Below, piece by piece: positions 16,987-28,274 of a stretch of 64,000 bases of DNA. The stretch spans positions 1 to 64,000 of the forward strand of contig JANYAE010000001.1 of assembly GCA_025355105.1 (NCBI GenBank), read 5' to 3'. Position numbers and translations under genes: made by a program. Each line of letters starts with the position of its first letter. The first letter of the stretch is position 1. The DNA comes from Pseudomonadota bacterium. Its GTDB lineage: Bacteria; Pseudomonadota; Gammaproteobacteria; Steroidobacterales; Steroidobacteraceae. Below the pieces are notes generated by a model that saw nothing but the letters and a program-made list of their open reading frames with translations, ran no database searches and had not been told where the DNA came from.

Positions 16987-18357
16987 GTGGCCCTCGTCAG
17001 CTTCGCGCGCTCGTCGATCGCCCGCCTCGCGCTGCTGCACGGGCTGCTGCTCGCCGCCTCGATGATGGCGGTGCTCGGCGGCGTCTACCTCGGCACCTCG
17101 CGACTGATCGCCGCCGAGGGTGACCAGCTGATCTCGCTCGAGGCTCAGGGCCTCGCCGCCGAGTTTCGCGAACGCGACCTCGACGGCTTCGTGACCGCGG
17201 TCGTCGATCGCGCCGACGATCCGTGGGTGCGCGGTGGCGTCTACGAGCTGCGCGGCCCGACCGGCGACTTCCTGGCCGGCAACGTCGTAGTGCTTCCGGA
17301 CCTGACGATCCAGGCTGGCGGCTGGGCCGAGTTCGACGTCGCGGTGACACGCGGCGACGCCAATGCGAGCCGCCGCATCCGCGCCAAGCTGACCGAGCTC
17401 GGCAGCGGCTTCCGGCTGCTGGTCGGCCACGACGTGCAGGATCGCCGGGCCTTTCGCGCCGTGATGCTGCGCAGCCTCGCCTGGGCGGTGCTGGTGACGC
17501 TGCTCTTCGGCGCACTCGGCGGCTGGTGGCTCGGGCGACGCATCTCGCGCACCGCGCAGGCGATCAGCGCGAGCGCCGGGCGCATCGCCGCGGGCAGCCT
17601 CGGCGAGCGCCTGCCGGTGACCGGCAGCGGCGATGAGATCGACGCGCTGGTGTCGCGCTTCAACGAGCTGCTCGGCCGGGTCGAGTCGCTGACGACCACC
17701 ATGCGCGCCGTGCTCGACAGCACGGCCCACGACCTGCGCGGCCACCTGAACCGCATCCGCGGCGCCGCCCAGGACGCGCGCAAGGCGGCCGCGAGCCCGG
17801 CCGAGAGCGCCGCGACCGACACCGTGCTCGCCGAGATCGACCGCCTGAGCGAGACACTGCAGGGGCTGCTGCGGATCGCGCTCGCCGAGTCCGGCACGGC
17901 GCCGCTCGAGGACGTCGATCTCAGCGCCGTCGCGCTTGACCTCGCCGAGTTCTACCAGCCGGTCGCCGAGGCCGGCCAGCTGTCGGTGGCCGTGGATCCG
18001 GGCCTGACCGTGCGCGGCCACCGGCAGCTGCTGTCGCAGGCGCTGTCGAACCTGCTCGACAACGCGCTGAAGTACGGCCAGGGCACGCCGGTGAGCGTCA
18101 GCCTGCATCGCGCCGGCGGGCACGCGCGGCTGGAAGTCACCGACGGCGGTCCCGGCATTCCGGCCGAGCACCGCGGTCTCGCCACGCAGCGATTCCGGCG
18201 GCTGCCGGGCAGCTCCGGCCTGCCGGGTTCCGGGCTCGGCTTGTCGCTGGTGGCCGCGGTGGCCCGGCTCCATCACGCCGATCTCGAGCTCGCCGACGCC
18301 GCTCCCGGGCTGCGGGTGGTGCTCGCCGTGCCGCTCGCCGGGTTCGCGCCTGCCTGA
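16987..18357 (+). CDS. Sensor histidine kinase with altered H-box
   Basis: 456 residues. A first membrane segment (about 13-35), a periplasmic sensor region of about 120 residues, a second membrane segment (about 160-182) and a HAMP domain precede the dimerisation helix and a HATPase domain with N-box NLLDNALKYG, G1 DGGPGIP and G2 GSGLGLSLV. The H-box reads STAHDLRGHLNRIRG. The phospho-accepting His is present, but the usual H-E/D-L-R-T-P-L has become H-D-L-R-G-H-L. The Thr/Asn four residues after His is needed for phosphatase activity in HisKA kinases, so this protein may be a kinase without phosphatase. The GTG start is 12 bases after the regulator gene. Confidence 0.9.
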   Translation: MALVSFARSSIARLALLHGLLLAASMMAVLGGVYLGTSRLIAAEGDQLISLEAQGLAAEFRERDLDGFVTAVVDRADDPWVRGGVYELRGPTGDFLAGNVVVLPDLTIQAGGWAEFDVAVTRGDANASRRIRAKLTELGSGFRLLVGHDVQDRRAFRAVMLRSLAWAVLVTLLFGALGGWWLGRRISRTAQAISASAGRIAAGSLGERLPVTGSGDEIDALVSRFNELLGRVESLTTTMRAVLDSTAHDLRGHLNRIRGAAQDARKAAASPAESAATDTVLAEIDRLSETLQGLLRIALAESGTAPLEDVDLSAVALDLAEFYQPVAEAGQLSVAVDPGLTVRGHRQLLSQALSNLLDNALKYGQGTPVSVSLHRAGGHARLEVTDGGPGIPAEHRGLATQRFRRLPGSSGLPGSGLGLSLVAAVARLHHADLELADAAPGLRVVLAVPLAGFAPA

Positions 18358-18367
18358 GCGCAGGCGC
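18346..18367. terminator. Inverted repeat between the converging kinase and lpdA genes
   Basis: GCGCCTGC and GCAGGCGC form an eight-base-pair stem around CTGAGC, overlapping the histidine kinase stop codon and 18 bases from the lpdA stop. No T-run follows on either strand, so the terminator call is tentative. Confidence 0.35.
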
Positions 18368-18385
18368 CGGCGCTCAACTGCGAAG

Positions 18386-20203
18386 TCAGCCCTTCCGCGG
18401 TATGTAGAGGTCGGTCAGCGTGCCCTCGAAGGCCTCCGCCGCGAAGGCGACGGTCTCCGACAGGGTCGGGTGCGGGTGCACGGTCAGGCCGATGTCATGC
18501 GCGTCGGCGCCCATTTCGATCGCCAGTGCGACCTCCGAGATTAGCTCGCCGGCGTTGGTGCCGACGATACCGGCGCCGAGCACGCGATGCGTCTCCGGAT
18601 CGAACAGCAGCTTCGTGAAGCCTTCCTCGCGGCCGAGCGCGAGCGAACGCCCTGAAGCGATCCACGGGAATGCGCCCTTGCCGAAGCGGATTCCCTGCGC
18701 CTGCGCCTCGGTCTCCGTGAGGCCGACCCAGGCGATCTCCGGATCGGTGTAGGCCACCGACGGGATGACCCGGGCGTCGAAGGCACGCTTCTGGCCGGCG
18801 GCCACCTCCGCGGCCACCTTGCCCTCGTGGCTTGCCTTGTGAGCGAGCATCGGCGCACCGGCGACGTCGCCGATCGCGAAGATGTGCGCGATGTTGGTGC
18901 GCAGCTGGCGATCCGATGGAATGAAGCCGCGTTCGTCAACCCGAACGCCGGCCGCCTCGGCGCCGAGGCCGCGGCCGTTCGGTCGCCGGCCGATCGCGAC
19001 CAGCACGCGGTCGTAGCGTTGTGCCGGCGGGGCGCCGTCGCCCTCGAAGCTCACCTGCAGGCCGTCGGCCGCCGCCTTGATGCGCGTGACCTTGGTTCCG
19101 GTGTGAATCCCCTCGTAGTGGGCGCGCAGCCGCTTCTCGAGCGGCCGCACCAGGTCGCGGTCGCAGCCCGGAATCAGGCCCGGCGCGAGCTCGACGACCG
19201 TGATCCGGGTGCCGAGCGCGCCGTACACGCAGGCCATCTCGAGCCCGATGATGCCGCCGCCGACGACCAGCAGCCGCTCGGGGATTGCCGCGAGCTCCAG
19301 CGCACCGGTGGAATCGATGATCCGCGGGTCGTCAGGCGCGCCCGGCATGCGCAGCGCCTCCGAGCCCGCGGCGATGATGCACTGGTCGAAGCCGACCACG
19401 CGGCTCCCGGCCTCGCCGGTGACCACGATGCGGTGCGGCGAGACGAAGCGCGCCTCGCCGCGCACGATCTCGACCTTGCGCTGCTTGGCAAGCGAATTCA
19501 GGCCCGAAGTCAGTCGGCTGACGATGCGGTGCTTCCAGGCGCGCAGCCGATCGAGGTCGATCTGCGCTGGCCCGAACACGACGCCTGCGCTGGCCATCGA
19601 GGCGGCATCGTCGACGACCTTGGCCGCGTGCAGCAGCGCCTTCGACGGGATACAGCCGACGTTGAGGCAGACCCCGCCGAGGGTCGGTGCGCGCTCGATG
19701 AGTCCGACGTTGAGGCCGAGGTCCGCGGCGCGGAACGCCGCCGTGTAGCCGCCGGGACCGGCACCGAGCACGACCAGCGAGAAGAACACGTCGGCTGCCG
19801 GCTCGTCGCCGGCCGCGGTCGCGGCGGCGGCGGCGGCGGCGACCGCCTCGAACGCGGCCGGCCGCTGCATGCGCACGGTGTCGCCGGAACGCCCGCCCGG
19901 CGTCTCGTCCGCGGCCGTCGCACTCGCCTCCGGCGCGGCGGCCGGCGTGCCGACGCTCGCCACGAGCGCGAGCAGCGTGCCTTCGGCTACGCGCTCGCCG
20001 ACCTTGACACGGAGCTCGCGGATCACGCCCGCGAACGGCGCCGGTACGTCCATCGTCGCCTTGTCGCTCTCGAGCGTGACCAGCGGATCGTTCTCTTCGA
20101 CCGCCTGGCCGACCTTGACCAGGACCTCGATGACCGGCACGTCCTTGAAGTCGCCGAGCGCCGGAACGCGGACCTCGCGTGTGGTGCCCGCGCCCTCGGT
20201 CAC
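18386..20203 (-). CDS. lpdA: Dihydrolipoyl dehydrogenase (E3) with N-terminal lipoyl domain
   Basis: 605 residues. An N-terminal lipoyl domain (about 8-82, lipoyl-Lys in LESDKATMDV) is joined by an Ala-rich linker to a full E3 flavoenzyme. This has the FAD-binding GAGPGGYTAAF, the redox disulfide GGVCLNVGCIPSK, a NAD-binding GGGIIGLEMA and the C-terminal catalytic HPHPTLSE. E3 reoxidises dihydrolipoyl groups with NAD+. The GTG start overlaps the aceF stop (GTGA). The extra lipoyl domain on E3 is a known variant of the pyruvate dehydrogenase complex. It is the last gene of the aceE-aceF-lpdA operon and converges on the histidine kinase gene. Confidence 0.95.
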   Translation of the reverse strand: MTEGAGTTREVRVPALGDFKDVPVIEVLVKVGQAVEENDPLVTLESDKATMDVPAPFAGVIRELRVKVGERVAEGTLLALVASVGTPAAAPEASATAADETPGGRSGDTVRMQRPAAFEAVAAAAAAATAAGDEPAADVFFSLVVLGAGPGGYTAAFRAADLGLNVGLIERAPTLGGVCLNVGCIPSKALLHAAKVVDDAASMASAGVVFGPAQIDLDRLRAWKHRIVSRLTSGLNSLAKQRKVEIVRGEARFVSPHRIVVTGEAGSRVVGFDQCIIAAGSEALRMPGAPDDPRIIDSTGALELAAIPERLLVVGGGIIGLEMACVYGALGTRITVVELAPGLIPGCDRDLVRPLEKRLRAHYEGIHTGTKVTRIKAAADGLQVSFEGDGAPPAQRYDRVLVAIGRRPNGRGLGAEAAGVRVDERGFIPSDRQLRTNIAHIFAIGDVAGAPMLAHKASHEGKVAAEVAAGQKRAFDARVIPSVAYTDPEIAWVGLTETEAQAQGIRFGKGAFPWIASGRSLALGREEGFTKLLFDPETHRVLGAGIVGTNAGELISEVALAIEMGADAHDIGLTVHPHPTLSETVAFAAEAFEGTLTDLYIPRKG

Positions 20204-21546
20204 GGCACCACCGCCTCGAGCAGGCCGCGCGCGTCGGCGAGCGCGGCCGCGAGCGCGGTCGTGAAGCGGGCTGCCTCGGCGCCGTCGATGACGCGGTGGT
20301 CGTACGACAGCGACAGCGGCAGGATCAGCCGCGGCACGAACTGGCCGTCGGCGTACACCGGCTTCATCGCCGAGCGCGACACGCCGAGGATCGCGACCTC
20401 CGGCGCGTTGATGATCGGCGTGAACGCCGTACCGCCGATGCCGCCCAGGCTCGAGACGGTGAAGCAGCCGCCCTGCATGTCGGCCGCGGTGAGCTTACCG
20501 CCGCGCGCCTTGTCCGACAGTGCGCCGAGCTCGCGGGCGATCTCGTAGACGTCCTTGCGGTTCGCATCGCGCAGCACCGGCACCATCAGCCCGTTCGGCG
20601 TATCGGCCGCGAAGCCGAGGTGCAGGTATTTCTTGTAGACGAGGTTCTCGCCGCGCGCATCGAGCGAGGAATTGAAGCGCGGAAACTGCTGCAACACCTT
20701 GACGCAGGCGCGCAGGATGAACGCCAGTGGCGTCAGCTTGATGCCCTCGTCGAGCGCCTTTTGCTTGAGACCGGCGCGCGCCTCCTCGAGGGCGGTGATG
20801 TCCGCCTCGTCGAATTGCGTGACGTGCGGAACGTTGACCCAGCTCGCGTGCAGTCGCGGCCCGGAAATCTTCTGGATCCGCGTCAGCGGCTGGACGTCCA
20901 CCGGGCCGAAGCGCGCGAAATCGACCTCCGGCACGCGCGGCAGGCTGCCGCCGGCGGCGGCCGCGGGCGGCGCAGCCGCGAGCGCCCGCTTGACCCAGCC
21001 CTTGACGTCCTCGTGGGTAATGCGGCCCTTCGGCCCGGAGCCGGTCACGCGCGTCAGGTCCACGCCGAGTTCGCGCGCGAGCAGGCGCACCGACGGACTG
21101 GCGTGCGTGCGCGCGAAACCGATCTCCTCGACCGGCGTGCGCCCGGCGACCGGCTCCGACGGCGCGGACGAGGCTGCCGGCGGCGCCATCGACGACGACG
21201 CGGGCGGCGGCGGCTCTGCCCTGGGCGGTGAGGTCGGCGGCGGCGGCGGCGGCGCAGCGGGCGGCGGCGGGCGCGGCTGGATCAACGTCGGCTCGACCTC
21301 GGCGGTCGCGGCCTCGAGCTCCACGACCGGCGAGCCGGCAGAGACCTTCTCGCCCTTCTTGATCAGCACCGCGACGACACGGCCGGCCCGGCTCGAGGGC
21401 ACGTCCATCGTCGCCTTCTCGGTCTCGAGCGTCGCCAACGGCGTGTCGACCGCGATCACGTCGCCGACGCGCACCAGCACTTCAACGACGTCGACCGACT
21501 TGAAGTCGCCGAGATCGGGGACCAGAACCGGGATGCGCGGCGCCAT
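20200..21546 (-). CDS. aceF: Dihydrolipoyl acetyltransferase (E2 of pyruvate dehydrogenase)
   Basis: 448 residues with one lipoyl domain (lipoyl-Lys in LETEKATMDV, near residue 45). A Pro/Ala/Ser-rich linker with proline runs (about 92-135) leads to a peripheral-subunit-binding domain (SPSVRLLARELGVDL) and a catalytic acetyltransferase domain with the active-site SYDHRVIDGA near the C-terminus. E. coli AceF has three lipoyl domains. Here there is one, the second being carried by E3 in the next gene. It moves the acetyl group from lipoamide to CoA and forms the complex core. The start is an ATG four bases after the aceE stop. Confidence 0.95.
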   Translation of the reverse strand: MAPRIPVLVPDLGDFKSVDVVEVLVRVGDVIAVDTPLATLETEKATMDVPSSRAGRVVAVLIKKGEKVSAGSPVVELEAATAEVEPTLIQPRPPPPAAPPPPPPTSPPRAEPPPPASSSMAPPAASSAPSEPVAGRTPVEEIGFARTHASPSVRLLARELGVDLTRVTGSGPKGRITHEDVKGWVKRALAAAPPAAAAGGSLPRVPEVDFARFGPVDVQPLTRIQKISGPRLHASWVNVPHVTQFDEADITALEEARAGLKQKALDEGIKLTPLAFILRACVKVLQQFPRFNSSLDARGENLVYKKYLHLGFAADTPNGLMVPVLRDANRKDVYEIARELGALSDKARGGKLTAADMQGGCFTVSSLGGIGGTAFTPIINAPEVAILGVSRSAMKPVYADGQFVPRLILPLSLSYDHRVIDGAEAARFTTALAAALADARGLLEAVVP

Positions 21547-21550
21547 GGCG

Positions 21551-24214
<2,664 letters not shown>

Positions 24215-24265
24215 GCTTGGGTCAGTCCACAGCTGAAGCAACTCGCCCCGGGGCGCGACTCCGAT

Positions 24266-24294
24266 ATCATCTGGCTTTGATGTGGGTGGGTCAA
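24266..24294 (-). promoter_or_regulatory. Probable sigma-70 promoter of aceE
   Basis: On the minus strand TTGACC (-35, 24294-24289) and GATGAT (-10, 24271-24266) are 17 bases apart. Transcription would begin near 24259, giving a leader of about 45 bases. The divergent aminopeptidase gene starts only 15 bases from the -35. Confidence 0.5.
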
Positions 24295-24308
24295 GGTAAG
24301 CTCCGCAC

Positions 24309-25817
24309 GTGAAACTGCTTCCTCCGGACGATCGTCTCGCCGTCAGTCGCGTCGCAGCACCGCCTGCCAAGGCTTGGCTCGCGCGCCTCGACGCGCTGCT
24401 GCTGATGGTCGACGCCGAGCGGCTCGACGAGCTTGCGGCACTGCCCTGGGGCACGCTGCTGCAGCGCGAGCAGCGGCGACTGCGGTGCACGCCGGGACAC
24501 CACTTCGCGCTCAGCCTGCCGACGGCCCGCGGCCTGCGGGTCGTGGTGGGCGTGCGGCCGGCGCGCGCCGACGCGTTCCAGTCGCTCACGCTCGCCGGAC
24601 GCATGCTGCGCGAGCTGGCCAGCGCCCGCCCGGCGACGCTCGGCCTCGCGGCGCTTGCCGCCAGCGGCGCGGACCGGCCGCCCGCCACCGAGGCGCTGCT
24701 CGCCGCCGTGCTGGCCGGCACCGAGCGCCGGCCGCAGCAGAAGCGCAAGCCGGCCGCGCCGTGGCGGCCGCGCGTGCAGCTCTGTGGCGCCGCGGACGTC
24801 GACGGCACGACGGCGATCGAGTCCGGCGCGCAGCTGGCGCGCTGGCTGACGCAGCTGCCGCCGAACGTGCTTGCGCCGGGCAGCTATCGCCGCGCGCTCG
24901 CGACGCTCGCCCGCCGCCACGGCTGGCGAATGCAGGTCCACGGTGAGGCGGCGCTGCGGCGGCTCGGCGCCGGCGCCTTTACCGCGGTCGCCCGCGGCAG
25001 CGCGCGCCGCGATGCCGCGCTGGTGCGCCTGCAGTACCGGCCGCGCGGCGCGCAGGGCCGTCCGATCGCGCTGGTCGGCAAGGGCCTGTGCTTCGACACG
25101 GGCGGTCTCAACATCAAGACCGCGAAGTCGATGCTCGACATGCACGGCGACATGGCCGGCAGCGCCGTCGCGGTCGGCATCCTTGCGGCACTCACCGAGA
25201 CCGCCTACCCGCATCCGGTCGACGCCTGGCTGGCGATCGCCGAGAACCGGATCGGCCCGGGCAGCTACACGCAGCAAGACGTCGTCACGGCGGCCAACGG
25301 CACGACCATCCAGGTCATGCACACCGACGCCGAGGGGCGCATGGTGCTGGCCGACACGCTCGCGCTCGCCTCGCGCACCCGGCCGGTGGCGATCATCGAC
25401 TTCGCGACGCTGACCGGCGCCTGCGTCACGGCGCTCACCGAGCGCTTGTCCGGCGTGTTCACGAATCAGCAGCGGCTGCGCGACCTGCTGGAGGGCGCCG
25501 GGCGTCGGTCCGGCGAACGGGTCTGGACGCTGCCGATGCCCGAGGACTTCGACGAGGACCTCGACAGCCCGGTCGCCGACGTCGTGCAGTGCCTGCTCGA
25601 CGGCAAGGGCGACCATATCTACGCAACCCGCTTCCTGTCGCGCTTCGTCGGCGCCGGCATCCCGTGGGTGCACGTCGACCTGTCGGCTGCCGAGCGTAGC
25701 GGCGGCCTCGCGCACGTGCCGTCGCCGACCACCGGCTTCGGCGTGCGTTTCGGAACGGCGCTGCTGACCGACGCGGCCTTCCGCCGCGCGATCACGGCGC
25801 GCGGGGCGCGCCGATGA
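24309..25817 (+). CDS. Leucyl aminopeptidase family protein (M17)
   Basis: 502 residues. An N-terminal domain poorly matched to E. coli PepA precedes the metal-binding M17 catalytic domain. Key blocks are VGKGLCFDTGGLNIK (two Lys and an Asp of the active site), DMHGDMAGSA with its Asp ligand, and HTDAEGRMVLADTL, in which the M17 signature NTDAEGRL has His for Asn and Met for Leu, while Asp, Glu and Arg are kept. The enzyme should remove N-terminal residues from peptides in the cytoplasm using two metal ions. The start is a GTG. pyrC begins inside its stop codon (ATGA), so the two are translationally coupled. It is divergent from aceE. Confidence 0.88.
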   Translation: MKLLPPDDRLAVSRVAAPPAKAWLARLDALLLMVDAERLDELAALPWGTLLQREQRRLRCTPGHHFALSLPTARGLRVVVGVRPARADAFQSLTLAGRMLRELASARPATLGLAALAASGADRPPATEALLAAVLAGTERRPQQKRKPAAPWRPRVQLCGAADVDGTTAIESGAQLARWLTQLPPNVLAPGSYRRALATLARRHGWRMQVHGEAALRRLGAGAFTAVARGSARRDAALVRLQYRPRGAQGRPIALVGKGLCFDTGGLNIKTAKSMLDMHGDMAGSAVAVGILAALTETAYPHPVDAWLAIAENRIGPGSYTQQDVVTAANGTTIQVMHTDAEGRMVLADTLALASRTRPVAIIDFATLTGACVTALTERLSGVFTNQQRLRDLLEGAGRRSGERVWTLPMPEDFDEDLDSPVADVVQCLLDGKGDHIYATRFLSRFVGAGIPWVHVDLSAAERSGGLAHVPSPTTGFGVRFGTALLTDAAFRRAITARGARR

Positions 25818-26857
25818 CGCTGACGCTGCGCCGCCCGGACGACTGGCACCTGCACCTGCGCGACGGCGCCACCCTCGCCGCGGTCGTCGGCCACACGGCA
25901 GAACGCTTCGCGCGCGCGATCGTGATGCCGAACCTCAAGCCGCCGGTGACGACCACCGAGCTCGCCGCCGCCTACCGCCAGCGGATCGTAGCGGCGCTGC
26001 CGGCCGGCGCACGCTTCACGCCGCTGATGACGCTGTACCTGACCGACAACACGAGCGGCGCGGAAATCGCCCGCGCCCGCGCCTGCGGCTTCGTGCACGC
26101 CGTCAAGTACTATCCGGCCGGCGCGACCACCCATTCGGACGCCGGCGTGACCGCGATCGACAAGGTCCACGGTGCGCTCGCGGCGCTCGAGGAGCACGAT
26201 CTGCCGCTGCTAGTGCATGGCGAGGTCACCGATCCGGCGGTCGACGTCTTCGACCGCGAGGCGGCCTTCATCGACCGCGTGCTGGCGGACGTCGTGCGGC
26301 GCTTCCCGAAGCTGCGAATCGTCTTCGAGCACGTCACGACGCGCGAGGCCGTGGCCTTCGTGCGCAGCGCCGGGCCGCGGGTCGCGGCGACAATCACGCC
26401 GCAGCACCTGCTCCTCAACCGCAATGCGCTGTTCGACGGCGGCGTCCGGCCGCACCACTACTGCTTGCCGGTGCTGAAGCGCGAGGCGCACCGCGAGGCG
26501 CTGGTCGCGGCGGCGACCGGCGGCGAGGCGCAGTTCTTCCTCGGCACGGACAGCGCGCCGCACGCCCGCCACAGCAAGGAGAGCGCCTGCGGCTGCGCCG
26601 GTGTCTACTCGGCGCACGCCGGCATTGAGCTGTACGCCGAAGCCTTCGACCGCGCCGGCCGCCTCGAGCAGCTCGAGGGCTTCGCCAGCCACCACGGCGC
26701 CGACTTCTACCGCCTGCCGCGCAACGACGCATCGATCACGCTGAGCCGCTCGTCCTGGACGGTGCCGGCGAACTATCCCTTCGGCGCCGACGCGCTGGTG
26801 CCGTTCCGCGCCGGCGAAACGGTCGCCTGGCGCCTGCAGCCGAGCGGCGGCAGATAG
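25814..26857 (+). CDS. pyrC: Dihydroorotase, class II
   Basis: 347 residues, the length of E. coli PyrC (348). The enzyme cyclises carbamoyl-aspartate to dihydroorotate in pyrimidine synthesis. Metal ligands and family blocks are visible: PDDWHLHLRDG near the N-terminus, the carboxylated Lys in HAVKYYPAG, LLVHGEVTD, FEHVTTREAV and the catalytic Asp in GTDSAPHARHSKE. The ATG overlaps the stop of the aminopeptidase gene. RNase T follows after four bases, so aminopeptidase, pyrC and rnt form one operon. Confidence 0.97.
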   Translation: MTLTLRRPDDWHLHLRDGATLAAVVGHTAERFARAIVMPNLKPPVTTTELAAAYRQRIVAALPAGARFTPLMTLYLTDNTSGAEIARARACGFVHAVKYYPAGATTHSDAGVTAIDKVHGALAALEEHDLPLLVHGEVTDPAVDVFDREAAFIDRVLADVVRRFPKLRIVFEHVTTREAVAFVRSAGPRVAATITPQHLLLNRNALFDGGVRPHHYCLPVLKREAHREALVAAATGGEAQFFLGTDSAPHARHSKESACGCAGVYSAHAGIELYAEAFDRAGRLEQLEGFASHHGADFYRLPRNDASITLSRSSWTVPANYPFGADALVPFRAGETVAWRLQPSGGR

Positions 26858-26861
26858 CCGA

Positions 26862-27563
26862 ATGGGCGAGCTTTACCTGATGAAGGACCGGTTCCGCGGC
26901 TTCCTGCCGGTCGTGGTCGATTGCGAGACCGGCGGTTTCATCGCCGCCACCGACGGCCTGCTCGAGATCGCCGCGGTCATCCTCAAGCTCGACCCCGACG
27001 GCGTACTGCACCGCGAGGAGACCTGGCGCTACCACGTGCAGCCCTTCCCGGGGGCGCGACTGGACCCGGCCTCGCTGGCGGTCAACGGCATCGACCCGCA
27101 TCACCCGCTGCGGCCGGCGCTGCCGGAGCGCGATGCGCTCGGCCGGCTGTTCAAGGAGGTGCGCACCGCCATCAAGGAAGCGGACTGCACGCGGGCGATC
27201 CTGGTCGGCCACAACGCGGCTTTCGACCTCGGCTTCCTCAACGCGGCGGTCGCGCGCTGCGGCATCAAGCGCAACCCGTTCCATCCGTTCAGCTGCTTCG
27301 ACACGGCGACGCTCGCCGGCGTCGCCTTCGGCCAGACGGTGTTGTCGCGGGCGGTGATCGCCTCCGGCCTGCGCTGGGAGCGCGACTCGGCGCACTCGGC
27401 GCGCTACGATGCCGAACGCACGGCGGACCTGTTCTGCGACGTCTGCAACCAGTTCCGGCCGATCTACGACGCGGCGCGCTCGCGCATCGCGGCCCTGACC
27501 TCGCTCGAGGACGAGCCGCGCAACCCGATGATCGAGCCGTCGCCGGAGCCCGACGAGGGCTGA
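26862..27563 (+). CDS. rnt: Ribonuclease T
   Basis: 233 residues. A DEDDh-type 3' exonuclease that trims the 3' ends of tRNA and other stable RNAs. The acidic catalytic residues are visible: Asp20 and Glu22 in VVVDCETGGF, the second Asp in VGHNAAFDLGFLN, and the His and last Asp in HSARYDAERTADLF. E. coli RNase T has DTETAGF where this one has DCETGGF, a conservative change outside the metal ligands. A short acidic, Pro-rich tail is extra. It lies four bases after pyrC and converges on grxD with seven bases between. Confidence 0.95.
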   Translation: MGELYLMKDRFRGFLPVVVDCETGGFIAATDGLLEIAAVILKLDPDGVLHREETWRYHVQPFPGARLDPASLAVNGIDPHHPLRPALPERDALGRLFKEVRTAIKEADCTRAILVGHNAAFDLGFLNAAVARCGIKRNPFHPFSCFDTATLAGVAFGQTVLSRAVIASGLRWERDSAHSARYDAERTADLFCDVCNQFRPIYDAARSRIAALTSLEDEPRNPMIEPSPEPDEG

Positions 27564-27570
27564 GGCGACT

Positions 27571-27903
27571 TCAGGCGGCGACCGCGCCGGCTTCCTTGAG
27601 AACCGGCGCGAGCTCGCCGCTGCGGTACATCTGCAGCAGGATGTCGCAGCCGCCGAGCAGCTCGCCGCGCACGTACAGCTGCGGGTAGGTCGGCCAGTTC
27701 GAGTACGCCTTGAGCGCTTCGCGCAGCTCCGGATCCTCGAAGATATTGACCGCGTGAAACGCGGCGTGGCAGGCGTTCAGTGCCGCGACGACCTGCGCCG
27801 AGAAGCCACACTGCGGGAAGTCGGGCGTACCCTTCATGAACAGCACGACCGGGGACTTTTCGATGTGCGCCTTGATGCGCGCGCTGACTTCGGACTCACT
27901 CAT
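27571..27903 (-). CDS. grxD: Monothiol glutaredoxin, Grx4 type
   Basis: 110 residues. The monothiol active site CGFS is in FPQCGFSAQVV, with the glutathione-binding KGTPDFP loop before it and the WPTYPQLYV and GGCDILLQMY blocks after. Grx4-type proteins carry a bridging 2Fe-2S cluster held by the active-site Cys and glutathione and hand it to other Fe-S proteins. The ATG begins MSESEVSARIKAHI. The DUF1289 gene lies just upstream on the same strand, 31 bases away, and may be co-transcribed. Confidence 0.95.
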   Translation of the reverse strand: MSESEVSARIKAHIEKSPVVLFMKGTPDFPQCGFSAQVVAALNACHAAFHAVNIFEDPELREALKAYSNWPTYPQLYVRGELLGGCDILLQMYRSGELAPVLKEAGAVAA

Positions 27904-27934
27904 CGGTGCGAACCTCGTGGCGGATGGGCTAAGT

Positions 27935-28132
27935 TCAGGCGCCGTCGACGGCGCGGCAATCGGCAACGGTGCGACGCGCCTCGCACGCGCGCAGCACCGC
28001 CCACTGGCGGGTGGCGTCGAGCCGGACCCAGCCCGCGATCTCCTCTATCGTGCGGAAGCAGCCACTGCACCAGCCGCTCGGGCCGATGTGGCAGACGTTG
28101 ATGCACGGCGAATTGGGCGCGGGTGCGGTCAT
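27935..28132 (-). CDS. DUF1289 family small Cys-rich protein
   Basis: 65 residues from the ATG beginning MTAPAPNSPCINVC. Four Cys residues in the N-terminal half (PCINVC, then GWCSGCFR) have the DUF1289 pattern and could bind a metal or Fe-S cluster. The core GCFRTIEEIAGW is the family hallmark. The function is unknown. It sits directly upstream of grxD. An in-frame start 63 bases earlier would add unrelated residues. Confidence 0.85.
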   Translation of the reverse strand: MTAPAPNSPCINVCHIGPSGWCSGCFRTIEEIAGWVRLDATRQWAVLRACEARRTVADCRAVDGA

Positions 28133-28274
28133 GCTGGGCTCGGGGACGTGCCCCGAGCCGGCCGCAGGCCGGTTGAAATCAACTGGGGCAAACACCTATT
28201 CTACCTGACACGTCGCGATCCGTCGCATCCGCTTGCGACGCCATCCGGGCACAGCCACTAAGGGGACTAACGAG

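Noticed and set aside
19803-19860. GC-rich repeats in the lpdA linker and in the proline-rich part of aceF (21200-21280).
   Set aside because: They encode Ala- and Pro-rich flexible linkers of lipoyl proteins and are not DNA repeats of independent interest.
28233-28274. An earlier start for the PuuD-like gene, adding 14 residues.
   Set aside because: The ATG at 28275 has a clear ribosome-binding site and a typical membrane-protein N-terminus; the extra residues lie in the leader.
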